DNA from: Pseudomonas sp. FEN
GTDB lineage: Bacteria > Pseudomonadota > Gammaproteobacteria > Pseudomonadales > Pseudomonadaceae
DNA: 64,000 nucleotides
Reading direction: 5' to 3'
Assembly (NCBI RefSeq): GCF_904067045.1
Contig: NZ_CAJFDC010000016.1
Coordinates: 62,001-126,000, forward strand
The stretch's first letter is position 1; every line of letters starts with the position of its first letter. Of the stretch, positions 53,070 to 63,034 are shown piece after piece. The notes under the pieces are model-generated. The model did no database searches. It was given only the letters and a program-made list of their open reading frames with translations, and was not told where the DNA came from. The position numbers and the translations under genes were made by a program.

Positions 53070-54560
53070 ATGAAACTGAATAAACAGAATCTTCATCGGC
53101 TGGCGCCCGAAGTCCGCCTGCCGCTCTACAACCTCGCCGACATCCGCCAGGGCATCGCCCATATCGGCGTCGGCGGCTTCCACCGTGCCCACCAGGCGTA
53201 CTACACCGACGCCCTGATGAACACCGGCGAAGGCCTCGACTGGGCCATTTGCGGAGTCGGCCTGCGCAGCGAGGACCGCCGCGCCCGCGACGACCTGGCC
53301 GAGCAGGACTATCTGTTCACCTTGTACGAGCTGGGCGATGGCGACGACACCGAAGTCCGGGTGATCGGCGCCATCGACGATATGCTGCTGGCCGAGGACG
53401 ACCGCCAGGCGCTGATCGACAAGCTCGCCTCGCCAGCGATTCGCATCGTCTCGCTGACCATCACCGAAGGTGGCTACTGCATCGACGACAGTACCGGCGA
53501 GTTCATGACGCACCTGCCGCAGATCCAGCACGACCTCGCCCACCCCGAGGCACCGCGGACCGTCTTCGGCTTTCTCTGCACCGCCCTGGCCAAGCGTCGG
53601 GCCGCTGGCATCCCGGCGTTTACCCTGATGTCCTGCGACAACCTGCCCCACAACGGCGCGGTGACCCGCAAGGCGCTACTGGCCTTCGCCGCCTTGCGCG
53701 ACCCCGACCTGCATGAGTGGATCGCCACCCAGGTGAGTTTCCCCAATGCCATGGTTGATCGCATCACGCCGATGACCAGCACCGCCCATCGCCTGCAACT
53801 GCACGACGAACACGGCGTCGACGATGCCTGGCCGGTGGTCTGCGAGCCGTTCGTGCAATGGGTGCTGGAAGACAAATTCGTCAATGGCCGTCCGGCCTGG
53901 GAAAAGGTCGGCGTGCAGTTCACCGACGACGTCACGCCCTATGAAGAAATGAAGATCAAGCTGCTCAACGGCAGCCACCTGGCCCTGACCTATCTGGGTT
54001 TTCTCAAGGGTTATCGGTTCGTCCACGAAACCATGAACGATCCGCTGTTCGTCAAGTACATGCGCGCCTACATGGACCTGGACGTCACGCCACAGCTGGC
54101 GCCAGTGCCAGGAATCGACCTGGCCGTGTACAAGGACACCCTGGTCCAGCGTTTCTCCAACCAGGCGATTGCCGACCAGTTGGAGCGGGTGTGTTCCGAT
54201 GGTTCGTCGAAGTTTCCCAAGTTCACCATCCCGACCCTCAACCGGCTGATCGCCGACGGTCGCGAGACCGAGCGCGCGGCGCTGGTGGTGGCGGCCTGGG
54301 CGCTGTACCTCAAGGGGGTCGATGAGAATGGCACGACCTACAGCATTCCAGACCCACGGGCCGAGTTCTGCCAGGCGCTGGTGGCCGATGATAAGCTGAT
54401 CGTGCAACGGCTGCTGGCGGTGGAAGAGATCTTCGGCAGTGCGATTCCCCGTTCGACCGAGTTTGTCGCCACATTCGAACGCTGCTTCAACAGTTTGCGG
54501 GATCTGGGCGTGAGCAAGACGCTGGAACATTTGTTGGCCAAGCTCCCGGCTACACGCTGA
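53070..54560 (+). CDS. mtlD: Mannitol 2-dehydrogenase
   Basis: 496 residues, a long-chain polyol dehydrogenase. It oxidises mannitol to fructose (and arabitol to xylulose) with NAD+. The NAD motif is HIGVGGFHRAHQAYY (about residues 30-44) and the catalytic Lys sits in KIKLLNGSHLALTYLG (about 295-310). The ATG at 53070 is preferred to an earlier TTG. It is close in length to the 493-residue P. fluorescens enzyme. A REPIN follows before the kinase genes. Confidence 0.96.
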   Translation: MKLNKQNLHRLAPEVRLPLYNLADIRQGIAHIGVGGFHRAHQAYYTDALMNTGEGLDWAICGVGLRSEDRRARDDLAEQDYLFTLYELGDGDDTEVRVIGAIDDMLLAEDDRQALIDKLASPAIRIVSLTITEGGYCIDDSTGEFMTHLPQIQHDLAHPEAPRTVFGFLCTALAKRRAAGIPAFTLMSCDNLPHNGAVTRKALLAFAALRDPDLHEWIATQVSFPNAMVDRITPMTSTAHRLQLHDEHGVDDAWPVVCEPFVQWVLEDKFVNGRPAWEKVGVQFTDDVTPYEEMKIKLLNGSHLALTYLGFLKGYRFVHETMNDPLFVKYMRAYMDLDVTPQLAPVPGIDLAVYKDTLVQRFSNQAIADQLERVCSDGSSKFPKFTIPTLNRLIADGRETERAALVVAAWALYLKGVDENGTTYSIPDPRAEFCQALVADDKLIVQRLLAVEEIFGSAIPRSTEFVATFERCFNSLRDLGVSKTLEHLLAKLPATR

Positions 54561-54580
54561 TATAGCGCGAAACATGAACC

Positions 54581-54654
54581 TGTGGGAGCGGAGCTTGCTC
54601 GCGAAGGCGTCCGTAAGACCGCCAAAAGCTTCGCGGGCAAGCTCCGCTCCCACA
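54581..54654. repeat. REPIN between mtlD and mtlY
   Basis: Arms TGTGGGAGCGGAGCTTGC and GCAAGCTCCGCTCCCACA with GAAGG / CTTCG inner parts; very symmetrical. It splits the dehydrogenase and the kinase genes of the locus. Confidence 0.88.
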
Positions 54655-54691
54655 ATGATGCAGTGATCCAGTTCCAACTACGGGCACCGTC

Positions 54692-56182
54692 ATGAATCAG
54701 AAACTCTATCTCGGTATCGACTGCGGCACCCAGGGCACCAAGGCCATCGTCCTCGACAGCGTCAGCGGGCGGGTCCTGGGCCAGGGCGCGGCGGCGCATA
54801 CGATGATCAGCGGCGCCAACGGTCGTCGCGAGCAGGACACCAGCCAATGGCTGGACGCCGCCGTCCAGTCCACCCGACAAGCGCTGGCGGCGGCGGCTGT
54901 CGACGGCCAGGCAATCCTCGCCATCGGCGTCTCCGGCCAGCAGCATGGCCTGGTCCTGCTCGATGAACGGGGCGAAGTCCTGCGCCCGGCGAAGCTCTGG
55001 TGCGATACCGAAACCACCCCGCAAAACCAGCGCCTGCTGGAACACCTGGGAGGCGAACCGGGTTCGCTCGAACGCCTCGGCCTGGTGATCGCGCCCGGTT
55101 ATACGGTGTCCAAGTTGCTGTGGACCCGGGAGCAGCACCCCGAACTGTTCGCTCGTATCGCGCATATCCTGCTGCCCCACGACTACCTCAACTACTGGCT
55201 GACCGGTCGTAGCCGCGCGGAATATGGCGATGCCTCCGGCAGCGGCTATTTCGATGTGCGCCAGCGCTGCTGGGACCTGCAACTGCTACGCGATATCGAT
55301 CCCAGCGGGCGTCTGCAAGCCGCCTTGCCGGAGCTGATCGAAGCCCACCAGCCGGTGGGCCGGGTGCTTCCCGAGATCGCCGGGTTGCTGGGCATAAACC
55401 CGAACGCCCTGGTTTCCAGTGGTGGCGGCGACAACATGATGGGCGCCATCGGCACCGGCAATATCCAGGCCGGGATCATCACCATGAGCCTGGGTTCGTC
55501 CGGTACGGTCTATGCCTATGCCGACCAGCCACTGCTCAGCCCGCATGCCTCGGTCGCGGCTTTTTGCTCTTCCAGCGGCGGTTGGCTGCCGCTGATCTGC
55601 ACGATGAACCTGACCAACGCCACCGGTGCGGTGCGCGAGCTGTTCGATCTCGGGCTCGATGACTTCAACGCCCGGGTCGAACAAGCGCCGATCGGTGCCG
55701 ACGGGGTCAGCATGCTGCCCTTTCTCAACGGCGAACGGGTGCCCGCCCTGCCCCAGACCACTGGCAGTCTGTCGGGCCTGACCCTGACCAATCTGACCCA
55801 GGCCAACCTGTGCCGTGCCGCGGTCGAGGGCACCACCTTCGGCTTGCGCTATGGCCTCGACCTGCTGCGCGCGGCCGGTCTGCGGAGCCACGCCATCCGC
55901 TTGACCGGGGGCGGTTCGAAAAGCCCGATATGGCGGCAGATGGTCGCCGATATCATGGACACCCCGGTGGTCTGCACCCGGCAAAGCGAAGCCGCGGCCC
56001 TCGGCGCCGCGATCCAGGCCGCCTGGTGCGAGTCCGCCGGAACGCAAAGTCTGGCCGACTTGTGCGAACGTTGCGTCAGCCTGGATGCGGCGAGCGAAAC
56101 CCGGCCGCTGGCGGCCAACGTCGCCGCCTACCAACCCGTTTATCAACGCTACCGTCAACAGGTAGCAGCCCTTCAAGAGTGA
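54692..56182 (+). CDS. mtlY: Xylulokinase
   Basis: 496 residues, FGGY kinase family. It phosphorylates xylulose formed from arabitol by MtlD, giving xylulose 5-phosphate. N-terminal phosphate motif LGIDCGTQGTKAIVLD, substrate region VSGQQHGLVLLDERGE (about 75-90) and ATP motif TGGGSKSPIWRQMVADI (about 405-421). It is followed 6 bp later by mtlZ. Named by position and similarity to the P. fluorescens mtlEFGKDYZ locus; also called xylB. Confidence 0.94.
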   Translation: MNQKLYLGIDCGTQGTKAIVLDSVSGRVLGQGAAAHTMISGANGRREQDTSQWLDAAVQSTRQALAAAAVDGQAILAIGVSGQQHGLVLLDERGEVLRPAKLWCDTETTPQNQRLLEHLGGEPGSLERLGLVIAPGYTVSKLLWTREQHPELFARIAHILLPHDYLNYWLTGRSRAEYGDASGSGYFDVRQRCWDLQLLRDIDPSGRLQAALPELIEAHQPVGRVLPEIAGLLGINPNALVSSGGGDNMMGAIGTGNIQAGIITMSLGSSGTVYAYADQPLLSPHASVAAFCSSSGGWLPLICTMNLTNATGAVRELFDLGLDDFNARVEQAPIGADGVSMLPFLNGERVPALPQTTGSLSGLTLTNLTQANLCRAAVEGTTFGLRYGLDLLRAAGLRSHAIRLTGGGSKSPIWRQMVADIMDTPVVCTRQSEAAALGAAIQAAWCESAGTQSLADLCERCVSLDAASETRPLAANVAAYQPVYQRYRQQVAALQE

Positions 56183-56188
56183 GTTCAC

Positions 56189-57124
56189 ATGTATCTGGTC
56201 TGTGGTGAGGCGCTGTTCGATTTTTTTAGTGATGATGCAAGTGGGCAAACTTCGACGGTGAATTTCAAGGCGATTGCCGGGGGTTCGCCGTTCAACGTCG
56301 CAGTCGGCCTGAGTCGCCTGGGTATCGACACGGCGCTGTTTGCCGGGCTGTCCACCGACTATCTCGGGCGTCGTTTGCGGCGGGTCCTGCAGGAAGAAGG
56401 TGTTCGTATGGATTACCTGCTGGACTTCGATGCGCCCACCACCCTGGCGATGGTCGCCGTGGGCGCCGATGGCTCGCCCCATTACAGTTTTCGCGGTGAA
56501 GGCTGCGCCGACCGCCAGTTGCTGGCGGGCCATCTGCCCAAACTCGGCGACGAGGTCCGCGGCCTGCATATCGGCTCGTTCTCGCTGGTGGTGCAGCCGA
56601 TTGCCGACACCCTGCTGACCCTGGTGCGACGGGAAAGCGGCCGGCGGCTGATCACGCTCGACCCCAATGTGCGGCTCAACCCGGAGCCCAACATCGAATT
56701 ATGGCGCCAACGCATTGCGGCCCTGGCCAAACATGCCGACATGATCAAGGTCAGCGATGAGGACCTGGGCCTGCTCTACCCTGGCCGCGATCCCCAGAGC
56801 ATCGCGCAGGAATGGCTGGCCCAACGCTGCCAACTGGTGTTCCTGACCCGTGGCACCCAGGGTGCCAGCGTCTATAGCCGCCAACATGGCCACTGGTCGG
56901 TGCCGGCCCGCGAAGTCGTCACCGCCGATACCGTCGGTGCCGGCGATACCTTCCAGGCCGCGTTGATCGCCTGGTTGAGCGAACAGCAACTGGACTCGGT
57001 GGCGGGACTGCAACGCCTGGACAAGGCGCAGATCGAGGCGATGCTCGACTTCGCCGTCAGCGCCGCCGCGATTACCTGCGGCCGGACCGGGCCGGACCTG
57101 CCCTATCGCCATCAGGTGTCGTGA
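56189..57124 (+). CDS. mtlZ: Fructokinase (PfkB family)
   Basis: 311 residues. It phosphorylates fructose from mannitol oxidation to fructose 6-phosphate. The PfkB features are the N-terminal CGEALFDFF, the Gly-Gly motif GGSPFNVAVGLSRLG (about residues 30-44) and the C-terminal catalytic motif DTVGAGDTFQAALIAWL (about 247-263, with the base Asp in GAGD). It follows mtlY by 6 bp and completes the mtl pathway. AGAGTGAG lies before the ATG. Confidence 0.94.
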   Translation: MYLVCGEALFDFFSDDASGQTSTVNFKAIAGGSPFNVAVGLSRLGIDTALFAGLSTDYLGRRLRRVLQEEGVRMDYLLDFDAPTTLAMVAVGADGSPHYSFRGEGCADRQLLAGHLPKLGDEVRGLHIGSFSLVVQPIADTLLTLVRRESGRRLITLDPNVRLNPEPNIELWRQRIAALAKHADMIKVSDEDLGLLYPGRDPQSIAQEWLAQRCQLVFLTRGTQGASVYSRQHGHWSVPAREVVTADTVGAGDTFQAALIAWLSEQQLDSVAGLQRLDKAQIEAMLDFAVSAAAITCGRTGPDLPYRHQVS

Positions 57125-57226
57125 GCACGAAGCCGCGTGGCCGCCTTCGAACGTCGACATTGACACCGCGGGGAGTGACGCCGCCGGCACCGCTCTCGAC
57201 GGCAAACGGTTGGCGCGGGGAGCGCT

Positions 57227-57253
57227 CCGGCCTTGCACCGCGCGCAAGGCCGG
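57227..57253. terminator. Hairpin between convergent mtlZ and the PilU-like gene
   Basis: CCGGCCTTGC and GCAAGGCCGG form a 10-bp stem with a 7-base loop. There is no T tract, so it may be a transcript-stabilising or weak bidirectional terminator hairpin. The stretch 57125-57264 holds no gene. Confidence 0.55.
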
Positions 57254-57264
57254 TCGACGTCGGA

Positions 57265-58434
57265 TCAGCCTTGCGGTGAGTTGCCGTCGTCCACCAAGCC
57301 CCAATCCTTGGCGTCCAACTCCTTCGCCGCGATCGGCGGCGCGGGAGGCGTCTTTTGCACGCTAAGGGCGGCGGTATCCTGGTGCAGCTTCAGGCGCAGG
57401 CGCAGGTTATTCACCGAGTCGGCGTTCTTCAGCGCCTCTTCTTCGTCGATCGCGCCCTCCACCACCAGTTCGAACAGGGCCGTATCGAAGGTGCGCATGC
57501 CGATGAGCTCGGACTTTTCCATGATGCCCTTGAGCTCGGAAAACTCATTGCGCTTGATAAAGTCACGTACCGTCGGCGTGCCCAGCATCACCTCCACCGC
57601 TGCCCGGCGCTTGCCATCCAGGGTATTGACCAGGCGCTGTGAAACGAACGCTTTGAGGTTGTTGCCCAGGTCGTTGAGCAACTGCGGCCGGCGGTCTTCC
57701 GGGAAGAAGTTGATGATACGGTCCAGCGCCTGGTTGGCATTGTTGGCGTGCAAGGTAGAGATCGCCAGGTGCCCGGTATCGGCGAACGCCAGGGCGTGCT
57801 CCATGGTTTCGCGGTCACGGATCTCACCGATCAGGATCACGTCCGGCGCCTGGCGCAGGGTATTTTTCAGCGCCGCGTGGAAACTGCGGGTGTCGACCCC
57901 GACTTCACGCTGGTTGATGATCGACTTCTTGTGCCGGTGGATATACTCCACCGGGTCTTCGATCGTGATGATATGGCCGCTGCTATGGCGGTTGCGGTAG
58001 TCGATCAGCGCCGCCAGCGAAGTCGACTTGCCTGAACCGGTGGCGCCGACGAACAGCACCAGGCCACGCTTTTCCATGATGGTTTCGAGCAGGATCGGCG
58101 GCAGCTTGAGGTCTTCGAAACGAGGGATTTCCAACTTGATATTGCGCGCCACGATGGATACTTCGTTGCGTTGCTTGAAGATATTGATGCGGAACCGCCC
58201 GACACCGGGCAAGGACAACGCCAGGTTCATTTCCAGTTCCCGTTCGAACTGCAGGCGTTGTTCGGAGTCCATGATACCTTCGGCAATGGCTGCCACCTCT
58301 CCGAGCTTCAGCGACTCACCGCCCAACGGCTTGAGCACGCCATTGAATTTGGCGCAGGGCGGCGCACCGGTGGACAGGTACAGGTCCGAACCGTCCTGGG
58401 CCGCCAGGGTTTTCAGCAACGCGTGGATATCCAT
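57265..58434 (-). CDS. PilT/PilU-family type IV pilus retraction ATPase (PilU-like)
   Basis: 389 residues. An N-terminal PAS-like domain precedes the RecA-like ATPase: Walker A GATGSGKST (about residues 131-139), Asp box (HIITIEDPVEYIH), Walker B (DVILIGEIRDRETMEHAL) and His box (LAISTLHANN). The GLVLFVGATGSGKS region and C-terminal LKNADSVNNLRLRLKL resemble PilU more than PilT. PilU helps PilT retract type IV pili. No other pilus gene is in the window, so it is an orphan copy; the PQG tail is short. Confidence 0.88.
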   Translation of the reverse strand: MDIHALLKTLAAQDGSDLYLSTGAPPCAKFNGVLKPLGGESLKLGEVAAIAEGIMDSEQRLQFERELEMNLALSLPGVGRFRINIFKQRNEVSIVARNIKLEIPRFEDLKLPPILLETIMEKRGLVLFVGATGSGKSTSLAALIDYRNRHSSGHIITIEDPVEYIHRHKKSIINQREVGVDTRSFHAALKNTLRQAPDVILIGEIRDRETMEHALAFADTGHLAISTLHANNANQALDRIINFFPEDRRPQLLNDLGNNLKAFVSQRLVNTLDGKRRAAVEVMLGTPTVRDFIKRNEFSELKGIMEKSELIGMRTFDTALFELVVEGAIDEEEALKNADSVNNLRLRLKLHQDTAALSVQKTPPAPPIAAKELDAKDWGLVDDGNSPQG

Positions 58435-58569
58435 GGCAAAGGTGTCCGCAATACAGTCAAAAAGAGGTTGAGCGATTAAGCTTGTGTCATATCAATGTGT
58501 CGAATTTCTACAGCTTGTCGGGATAATAAGCTGCGGCGCAACTCAAAGCTTCACCTTCAAGGCAGGTTT

Positions 58570-60216
58570 ATGAATGGATCTCTCGGCGGAAACACCGCCA
58601 CCCGACTGGGCACCTGGGACTGGGACATCGACCAGGACCTGTTTGTCGCCGACGCCCACTTCGCCCAATTGCACGGTGTCGACCCGGCGCGGGCCAGCCA
58701 GACCCCCATCAGCGTCTACCTGGACAGCGTGTACCCCGAAGACCGTGCCCTGGTGGCCCAAGGTATCAAGCAGTGCCTGGAGCAACACACCGAGCACGCC
58801 GAAGAATACCGGGTATTGCAGGCCGACGGCCAGGTGCGTTGGGTTTTCGCTCGTGGCCGCTGCCACCTCGGGCCCGATGGCCGGGCGCGGCGCTTTGTCG
58901 GCGCGGCCCTGGATATCACCGAACACAAACGCACCGAAGAGGCCCTGCGCAATCTCAACGAGACCCTGGAGGAGCGTGTCGCCCAGCGGACCCGGGCGCT
59001 GGCCGAGGCCAATCAGCGCCTGCAGAACGAGATGGTCGAACGCGAACGCGCCGAAGAAGCCCTGCGCCATGCGCAGAAAATGGAAGCCGTGGGACAACTG
59101 ACCGGCGGCATTGCCCATGATTTCAATAACATGCTAACCGGCATCATCGGCAGCCTGGACCTGATGCAACGTTATATTGCCGCCGGACGCAGCGACGAAA
59201 TCGGTCGTTTTGCCGACGCCGCCGTGACTTCGGCGCAGCGGGCCGCGGCCCTCACCCACCGCCTGCTGGCGTTTTCCCGGCGACAATCGCTGGACCGCAA
59301 GCGTATCGACCCCAACCAGTTGGTGCAGTCGCTGGAAGATCTGTTCAGCCGCACCACCGGTGCTCATATCAGCCTGAAGGTCGAGTTGGGCCGGGACGTG
59401 TGGCCGGTCAACAGCGACACCGGGCAACTGGAAAGCGCGCTGCTCAACCTGGTGATCAACGCCCGCGACGCCATGTCCGACGGCGGCGAACTGCGCATCG
59501 AAACCGCCAATTGCTACCTCGACGGCGGCGACCTCCGCACCCTGGAGCCGGTCAAGGCCGGCGACTATGTGATGATCGGCGTCAGCGACAACGGTACCGG
59601 CATGAGCCCGTTGATCCTGGCCAAGGCCTTCGACCCGTTCTTCACCACCAAGCCCATCGGCCAGGGCACCGGCCTCGGCTTGTCGATGATCTACGGCTTT
59701 GTCCAGCAGTCCGGCGGACATGTCACCCTGGAAAGCGAACCGGGTCGAGGCACCTGTGTACGCTTGTACCTGCCGCGCTATCACGCGCCGCAAGCCGAAG
59801 CGCCGCGACCCTCCCGGCAACCCGCGGAGTCGCCGCTGGCGGCCATCGACGAGTCAGTGATGGTGGTGGAGGATGACCCGGCGGTACGCATGCTGGTGCT
59901 CAACGTCCTCGACGAACTGGGTTATACCGTGCACCCGGCGGCGGATGCACGGACGGCCCTGCCGTTGTTGGAGTCGAGCCTGCGGATCGACCTGCTGGTC
60001 ACCGATGTCGGCCTGCCGGGGATGAATGGCCGGCAACTGGCCGAAGTCGCCCGGCAGCATCGTCCGGGACTCAGGGTGTTGTTCATGACCGGTTATGCCG
60101 AGAAGGCCGCCGAACGCCAGGGTTTCCTGGAGCCGGGCATGGACCTGATCACCAAGCCCTTTACCCTCGACGCCCTGGCGAACCGGGTACGCGACATGAT
60201 CGGGCAGGCGCCTTGA
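58570..60216 (+). CDS. Hybrid histidine kinase with PAS and receiver domains
   Basis: 548 residues from ATG 58570, after AAGGCAGG. A PAS-type sensor (about residues 15-125, [17 protein letters not shown], then [13 protein letters not shown]) and a coiled coil precede the HisKA region with phospho-His in [16 protein letters not shown] (about 183). HATPase motifs are [16 protein letters not shown] and [13 protein letters not shown]. The receiver domain at the C-terminus has VEDD and phosphoacceptor Asp in [10 protein letters not shown] (about 480). There are no membrane helices, so it is cytosolic. No cognate regulator is adjacent; signal and output are unknown. Confidence 0.9.
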   Translation: MNGSLGGNTATRLGTWDWDIDQDLFVADAHFAQLHGVDPARASQTPISVYLDSVYPEDRALVAQGIKQCLEQHTEHAEEYRVLQADGQVRWVFARGRCHLGPDGRARRFVGAALDITEHKRTEEALRNLNETLEERVAQRTRALAEANQRLQNEMVERERAEEALRHAQKMEAVGQLTGGIAHDFNNMLTGIIGSLDLMQRYIAAGRSDEIGRFADAAVTSAQRAAALTHRLLAFSRRQSLDRKRIDPNQLVQSLEDLFSRTTGAHISLKVELGRDVWPVNSDTGQLESALLNLVINARDAMSDGGELRIETANCYLDGGDLRTLEPVKAGDYVMIGVSDNGTGMSPLILAKAFDPFFTTKPIGQGTGLGLSMIYGFVQQSGGHVTLESEPGRGTCVRLYLPRYHAPQAEAPRPSRQPAESPLAAIDESVMVVEDDPAVRMLVLNVLDELGYTVHPAADARTALPLLESSLRIDLLVTDVGLPGMNGRQLAEVARQHRPGLRVLFMTGYAEKAAERQGFLEPGMDLITKPFTLDALANRVRDMIGQAP

Positions 60217-60273
60217 CCTTCAGGCATAATGCCGCGCCCGTCACATGCGCCAACGCTCCAAGGTAACGAATTG

Positions 60274-60549
60274 ATGAAAGCCCAAGCCCGCCACATCCTG
60301 GTCAAGACCGCCGAGGAAGCCGAACAACTCAAGCAACGCATCGCCAAGGGTGAAGCTTTCGATGTGTTGGCCAAGAAATTTTCCACCTGCCCGTCCGGCA
60401 AGCGCGGCGGCGACCTGGGGGAGGTTCGCCCGGGGCAGATGGTCGGTGCCATCGACCAGGTGATTTTCAAGAAGCCGCTGCGCACCGTGCACGGGCCGAT
60501 CAAGAGCAAGTTCGGTTATCACCTGGTGCAGGTTTTTTACCGCGATTGA
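60274..60549 (+). CDS. ppiC: Small parvulin peptidyl-prolyl isomerase
   Basis: 91 residues, a single-domain cytosolic parvulin as in E. coli PpiC. Motifs are RHILVKTAEEAEQL, FSTCPSGKRGGDLGEV and FGYHLVQVFYRD, with substrate-binding residues of the parvulin pocket. The start is ATG 60274, with AAGG upstream. It lies 57 bp after the kinase gene, so it may be in its transcript; a REPIN follows. Confidence 0.93.
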   Translation: MKAQARHILVKTAEEAEQLKQRIAKGEAFDVLAKKFSTCPSGKRGGDLGEVRPGQMVGAIDQVIFKKPLRTVHGPIKSKFGYHLVQVFYRD

Positions 60550-60562
60550 GGCCGCTATCACT

Positions 60563-60703
60563 TGTGGCGAGCGGGCTTGTCGGGACGCTGCTCCGGGGCG
60601 CGAAGCGGCCCTCAAATCGGTGACCGCGGTGTCTCAGGTGAAACGAAGTAGCTGATTTAGCGACTGCTTCGCAGCCGAGCGCGGGCAAGCCCGCTCGCCA
60701 CAG
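60563..60703. repeat. REPIN (TGTGGCGAGCGGGCTTG type)
   Basis: Long REPIN with arms TGTGGCGAGCGGGCTTG and CAAGCCCGCTCGCCACA about 105 bp apart. It is of the same family and size as the one at 21872-22004. It lies between convergent ppiC and the sugar kinase gene. Confidence 0.85.
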
Positions 60704-60719
60704 GTTCAGGCTTGGACCG

Positions 60720-61646
60720 TCAACTGCGCGGAATCAAGGCCCCACGCACCTGAATCACTCGACTCGCCAGCGCATGCCCGGCCAGGGCGGCCTGCCGCGG
60801 ATCGCCGCCGGTCAAGCGGCTGGCCAGATACGCGGCACTGAACGAGTCCCCCGCCGCCGTGGTATCCACCACCGTCTCGACCTTGCGCGCCGGCACCTCG
60901 AACGCCTCGCCCGCGCAGCGAATCAAGCAACTTTCGGCGCCGCGCTTGACGACCACTTCCGGCGTGCCGATGTTCTCGTAGGCGCTGAACAGCGCCTCGC
61001 TATCGGCATAATCAAACAGCGCCTGTTCATCTTCCAGGGTCAAAAGAGCTGTGTCGACATAGGGTAACACCGACCGATAAGCGATCCGCGCCTGCTCGAC
61101 ATCGGTCCACAGACGCGCTCGGTAGTTATTGTCGAACACCACCCGGGTGTCGCCCTGGCGGGCCAGTTCAAGCACACCGATCAGCTTCTCGCGCCCGCTT
61201 TCACCGAGCACCGCCAAGGTGATACCACTGAAATACAACACGTCGTAGTCCGGCAGGGCGGCCAGCACCGGGGCCGCGGTGGGTGCGGTAAAGCAGTCGC
61301 GCACGGCCGCTTCGTTGCGCCAGTAGAGGAAGCGGCGCTCGCCCTTGGCGTCGGTCTGGATGCAGTACAAGCCGGGCAAACGCCCCGGCAGGCGCTGGAC
61401 CAGCTCCAGGCCGATGCCCTCCTCGCGCCAGATCCGGCACATGCCGTCGCTGAAGCTGTCATCGCCCAGGGCGGTGACATAGTCCACCGAGGCTCGCTCG
61501 CCCAGTTCGCGGGACAGGTAGACGGCAGTGTTCAGGGTGTCGCCACCAAAGCTCTGGTGCAGGCTGCCGTCGGCGTGTTGTTGCAGTTCGATCATGCATT
61601 CGCCGATCAGGGCGATGCGTGGTGGGGGCAGGTTCCGGGGGTTCAT
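60720..61646 (-). CDS. kdgK: PfkB-family sugar kinase (2-keto-3-deoxygluconate kinase-like)
   Basis: 308 residues. N-terminal ALIGECMIELQQ, GGDTLNTAVYLSREL (about residues 34-48) and C-terminal catalytic motif DTTAAGDSFSAAYLASR (about 258-274) identify a PfkB kinase. The IELQQ and GGDTLNTA elements are typical of KdgK, which makes 2-keto-3-deoxy-6-phosphogluconate for the Entner-Doudoroff pathway. Substrate assignment rests on these short motifs only. The deaminase gene lies 133 bp upstream beyond a REP pair on the same strand. Confidence 0.8.
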   Translation of the reverse strand: MNPRNLPPPRIALIGECMIELQQHADGSLHQSFGGDTLNTAVYLSRELGERASVDYVTALGDDSFSDGMCRIWREEGIGLELVQRLPGRLPGLYCIQTDAKGERRFLYWRNEAAVRDCFTAPTAAPVLAALPDYDVLYFSGITLAVLGESGREKLIGVLELARQGDTRVVFDNNYRARLWTDVEQARIAYRSVLPYVDTALLTLEDEQALFDYADSEALFSAYENIGTPEVVVKRGAESCLIRCAGEAFEVPARKVETVVDTTAAGDSFSAAYLASRLTGGDPRQAALAGHALASRVIQVRGALIPRS

Positions 61647-61675
61647 TCAGAGAGTCTCGTGGTGTCTGTCAGGAC

Positions 61676-61775
61676 GCCATCGCGAGCAAGCTTGCTCCTA
61701 CAAGGACCGGGTCGTACCTGAATCTCGGGTACGGCCTGAACCTGTAGGAGCGGGGCTTGCCCGCGAAAGCGGTAT
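61676..61775. repeat. Two REP sequences in the kinase-deaminase gap
   Basis: GCGAGCAAGCTTGCTCCTACA (61682-61702, split in the middle by symmetry) and TGTAGGAGCGGGGCTTGCC (61744-61762) point away from each other. They fill most of the 133-bp gap. No promoter is clear. Confidence 0.75.
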
Positions 61776-61779
61776 CCGC

Positions 61780-62997
61780 TTAGAAACAGGTCTCGAAGGT
61801 CTCGATCACCCTCATCTGCTCATCAACAATGCAGCCGACCCGCCATTTGTCGAAGGTCAGGCACGGATGCGAGGTACCAAACGCCACGATATCCCCGACC
61901 CGCAGCTCGCAGCCCGGCGCCAGGGTCATGAATGCATGCTGGTCCATTACCGCCGTCACCTTGCAAGCACCGATATCCTCGCCCACCGCCGGCATGACCC
62001 CGGCCTTGTAGCGCCGCAATGGTACCGGCAGCCCCGCATCGAAGGCCACGTCGCGCTTGCCCAGGGCGATCACCGCGAACCCTAGCTCCGGCATCGACTG
62101 CACATGGGCCCAGACCTCCAGCGCCGGACGCAAGCCTTCGCCGAGGTCACCCCGGCGATGCAGCACACAGCACTGCGCGTCCTTGTAGATGCCATGGTCG
62201 TGGGCGACATAACTGCCCGGGCGCAACACACTGAGAAAGCGCCCGTCGGCATCCTGGGCCTCGAACTCTTCGGCAATCAGGTCGTACCAGGCCGAGCCCG
62301 AGGCGGTAATGATCGGCTTGCCGATGTCAAAGGCGCCACTGTTGTGCAGCTCCACCGCCAGTCGCACCAGCGAGCCAGCAAAGGCACGTATCCCGCTCTC
62401 GGCCTGGTCGCCGTGAATCACCCCTTCATAACCTTCAATACCCGTCAGCGCCAGCGCCGGCTGGGCCTTGATCGCCCGGGCCAGGTCCAGCACTTCCCGC
62501 TCGCTGCGGCAACCGCAACGCCCGCCGACCACGCCATACTCGATCATCACGTTCAAACGCAGGCCGCGCTCGGCGAAAAAGGCCCCCAGGGCCGCGACGT
62601 TGTCCGGGTGATCGACCATGCAGTGAAACTCGAACCGCGGATCGGCCAGCAACCCGGCGATCAGCGCCATGTTCGGCGCGCCCACCAGTTGGTTGGCCAT
62701 CAGTACCCGACGCGCACCCGCCGCGTAGGCAGCCCGGGTCTGCACGGCGGTCGCCAGGGTCATCCCCCAAGCCCCGGCGGCCAGCTGCCGACGAAACAGC
62801 GCCGGGACCATGCTGGTCTTGCCATGAGGCGCCAGTTCGGCGCCGCTACGGCTGACGAAGTCCTGCATCCAACGGATATTGTGCTCCAGGGCGTCACGGT
62901 GGAGCACCAGGGCCGGCAAGCTGACGTCGCTCACCAGTTGCGCGCCGACGCTGGCGGCGCCTTTTTCCACGGCGGCGAAGTTCACGGCAGTAGACAT
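61780..62997 (-). CDS. DSD1-type PLP-dependent amino acid deaminase
   Basis: 405 residues. It resembles D-serine dehydratase/D-threonine aldolase enzymes: PALVLHRDALEHNIRWMQDF, then APHGKTSMVPAL with the PLP Lys (about residue 60) in an alanine-racemase-like barrel. The C-terminal domain has the zinc-type HDHGIY and GTSHPCLTFDKW motifs. Such enzymes deaminate D-serine or related amino acids to keto acids. Which amino acid is used here cannot be read. An IclR regulator gene lies 37 bp upstream on the same strand, so it may control this gene. Confidence 0.82.
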   Translation of the reverse strand: MSTAVNFAAVEKGAASVGAQLVSDVSLPALVLHRDALEHNIRWMQDFVSRSGAELAPHGKTSMVPALFRRQLAAGAWGMTLATAVQTRAAYAAGARRVLMANQLVGAPNMALIAGLLADPRFEFHCMVDHPDNVAALGAFFAERGLRLNVMIEYGVVGGRCGCRSEREVLDLARAIKAQPALALTGIEGYEGVIHGDQAESGIRAFAGSLVRLAVELHNSGAFDIGKPIITASGSAWYDLIAEEFEAQDADGRFLSVLRPGSYVAHDHGIYKDAQCCVLHRRGDLGEGLRPALEVWAHVQSMPELGFAVIALGKRDVAFDAGLPVPLRRYKAGVMPAVGEDIGACKVTAVMDQHAFMTLAPGCELRVGDIVAFGTSHPCLTFDKWRVGCIVDEQMRVIETFETCF

Positions 62998-63034
62998 TTC
63001 AAACTCCTTATCGGCGGCGCCCTTGGCAGCCGCG

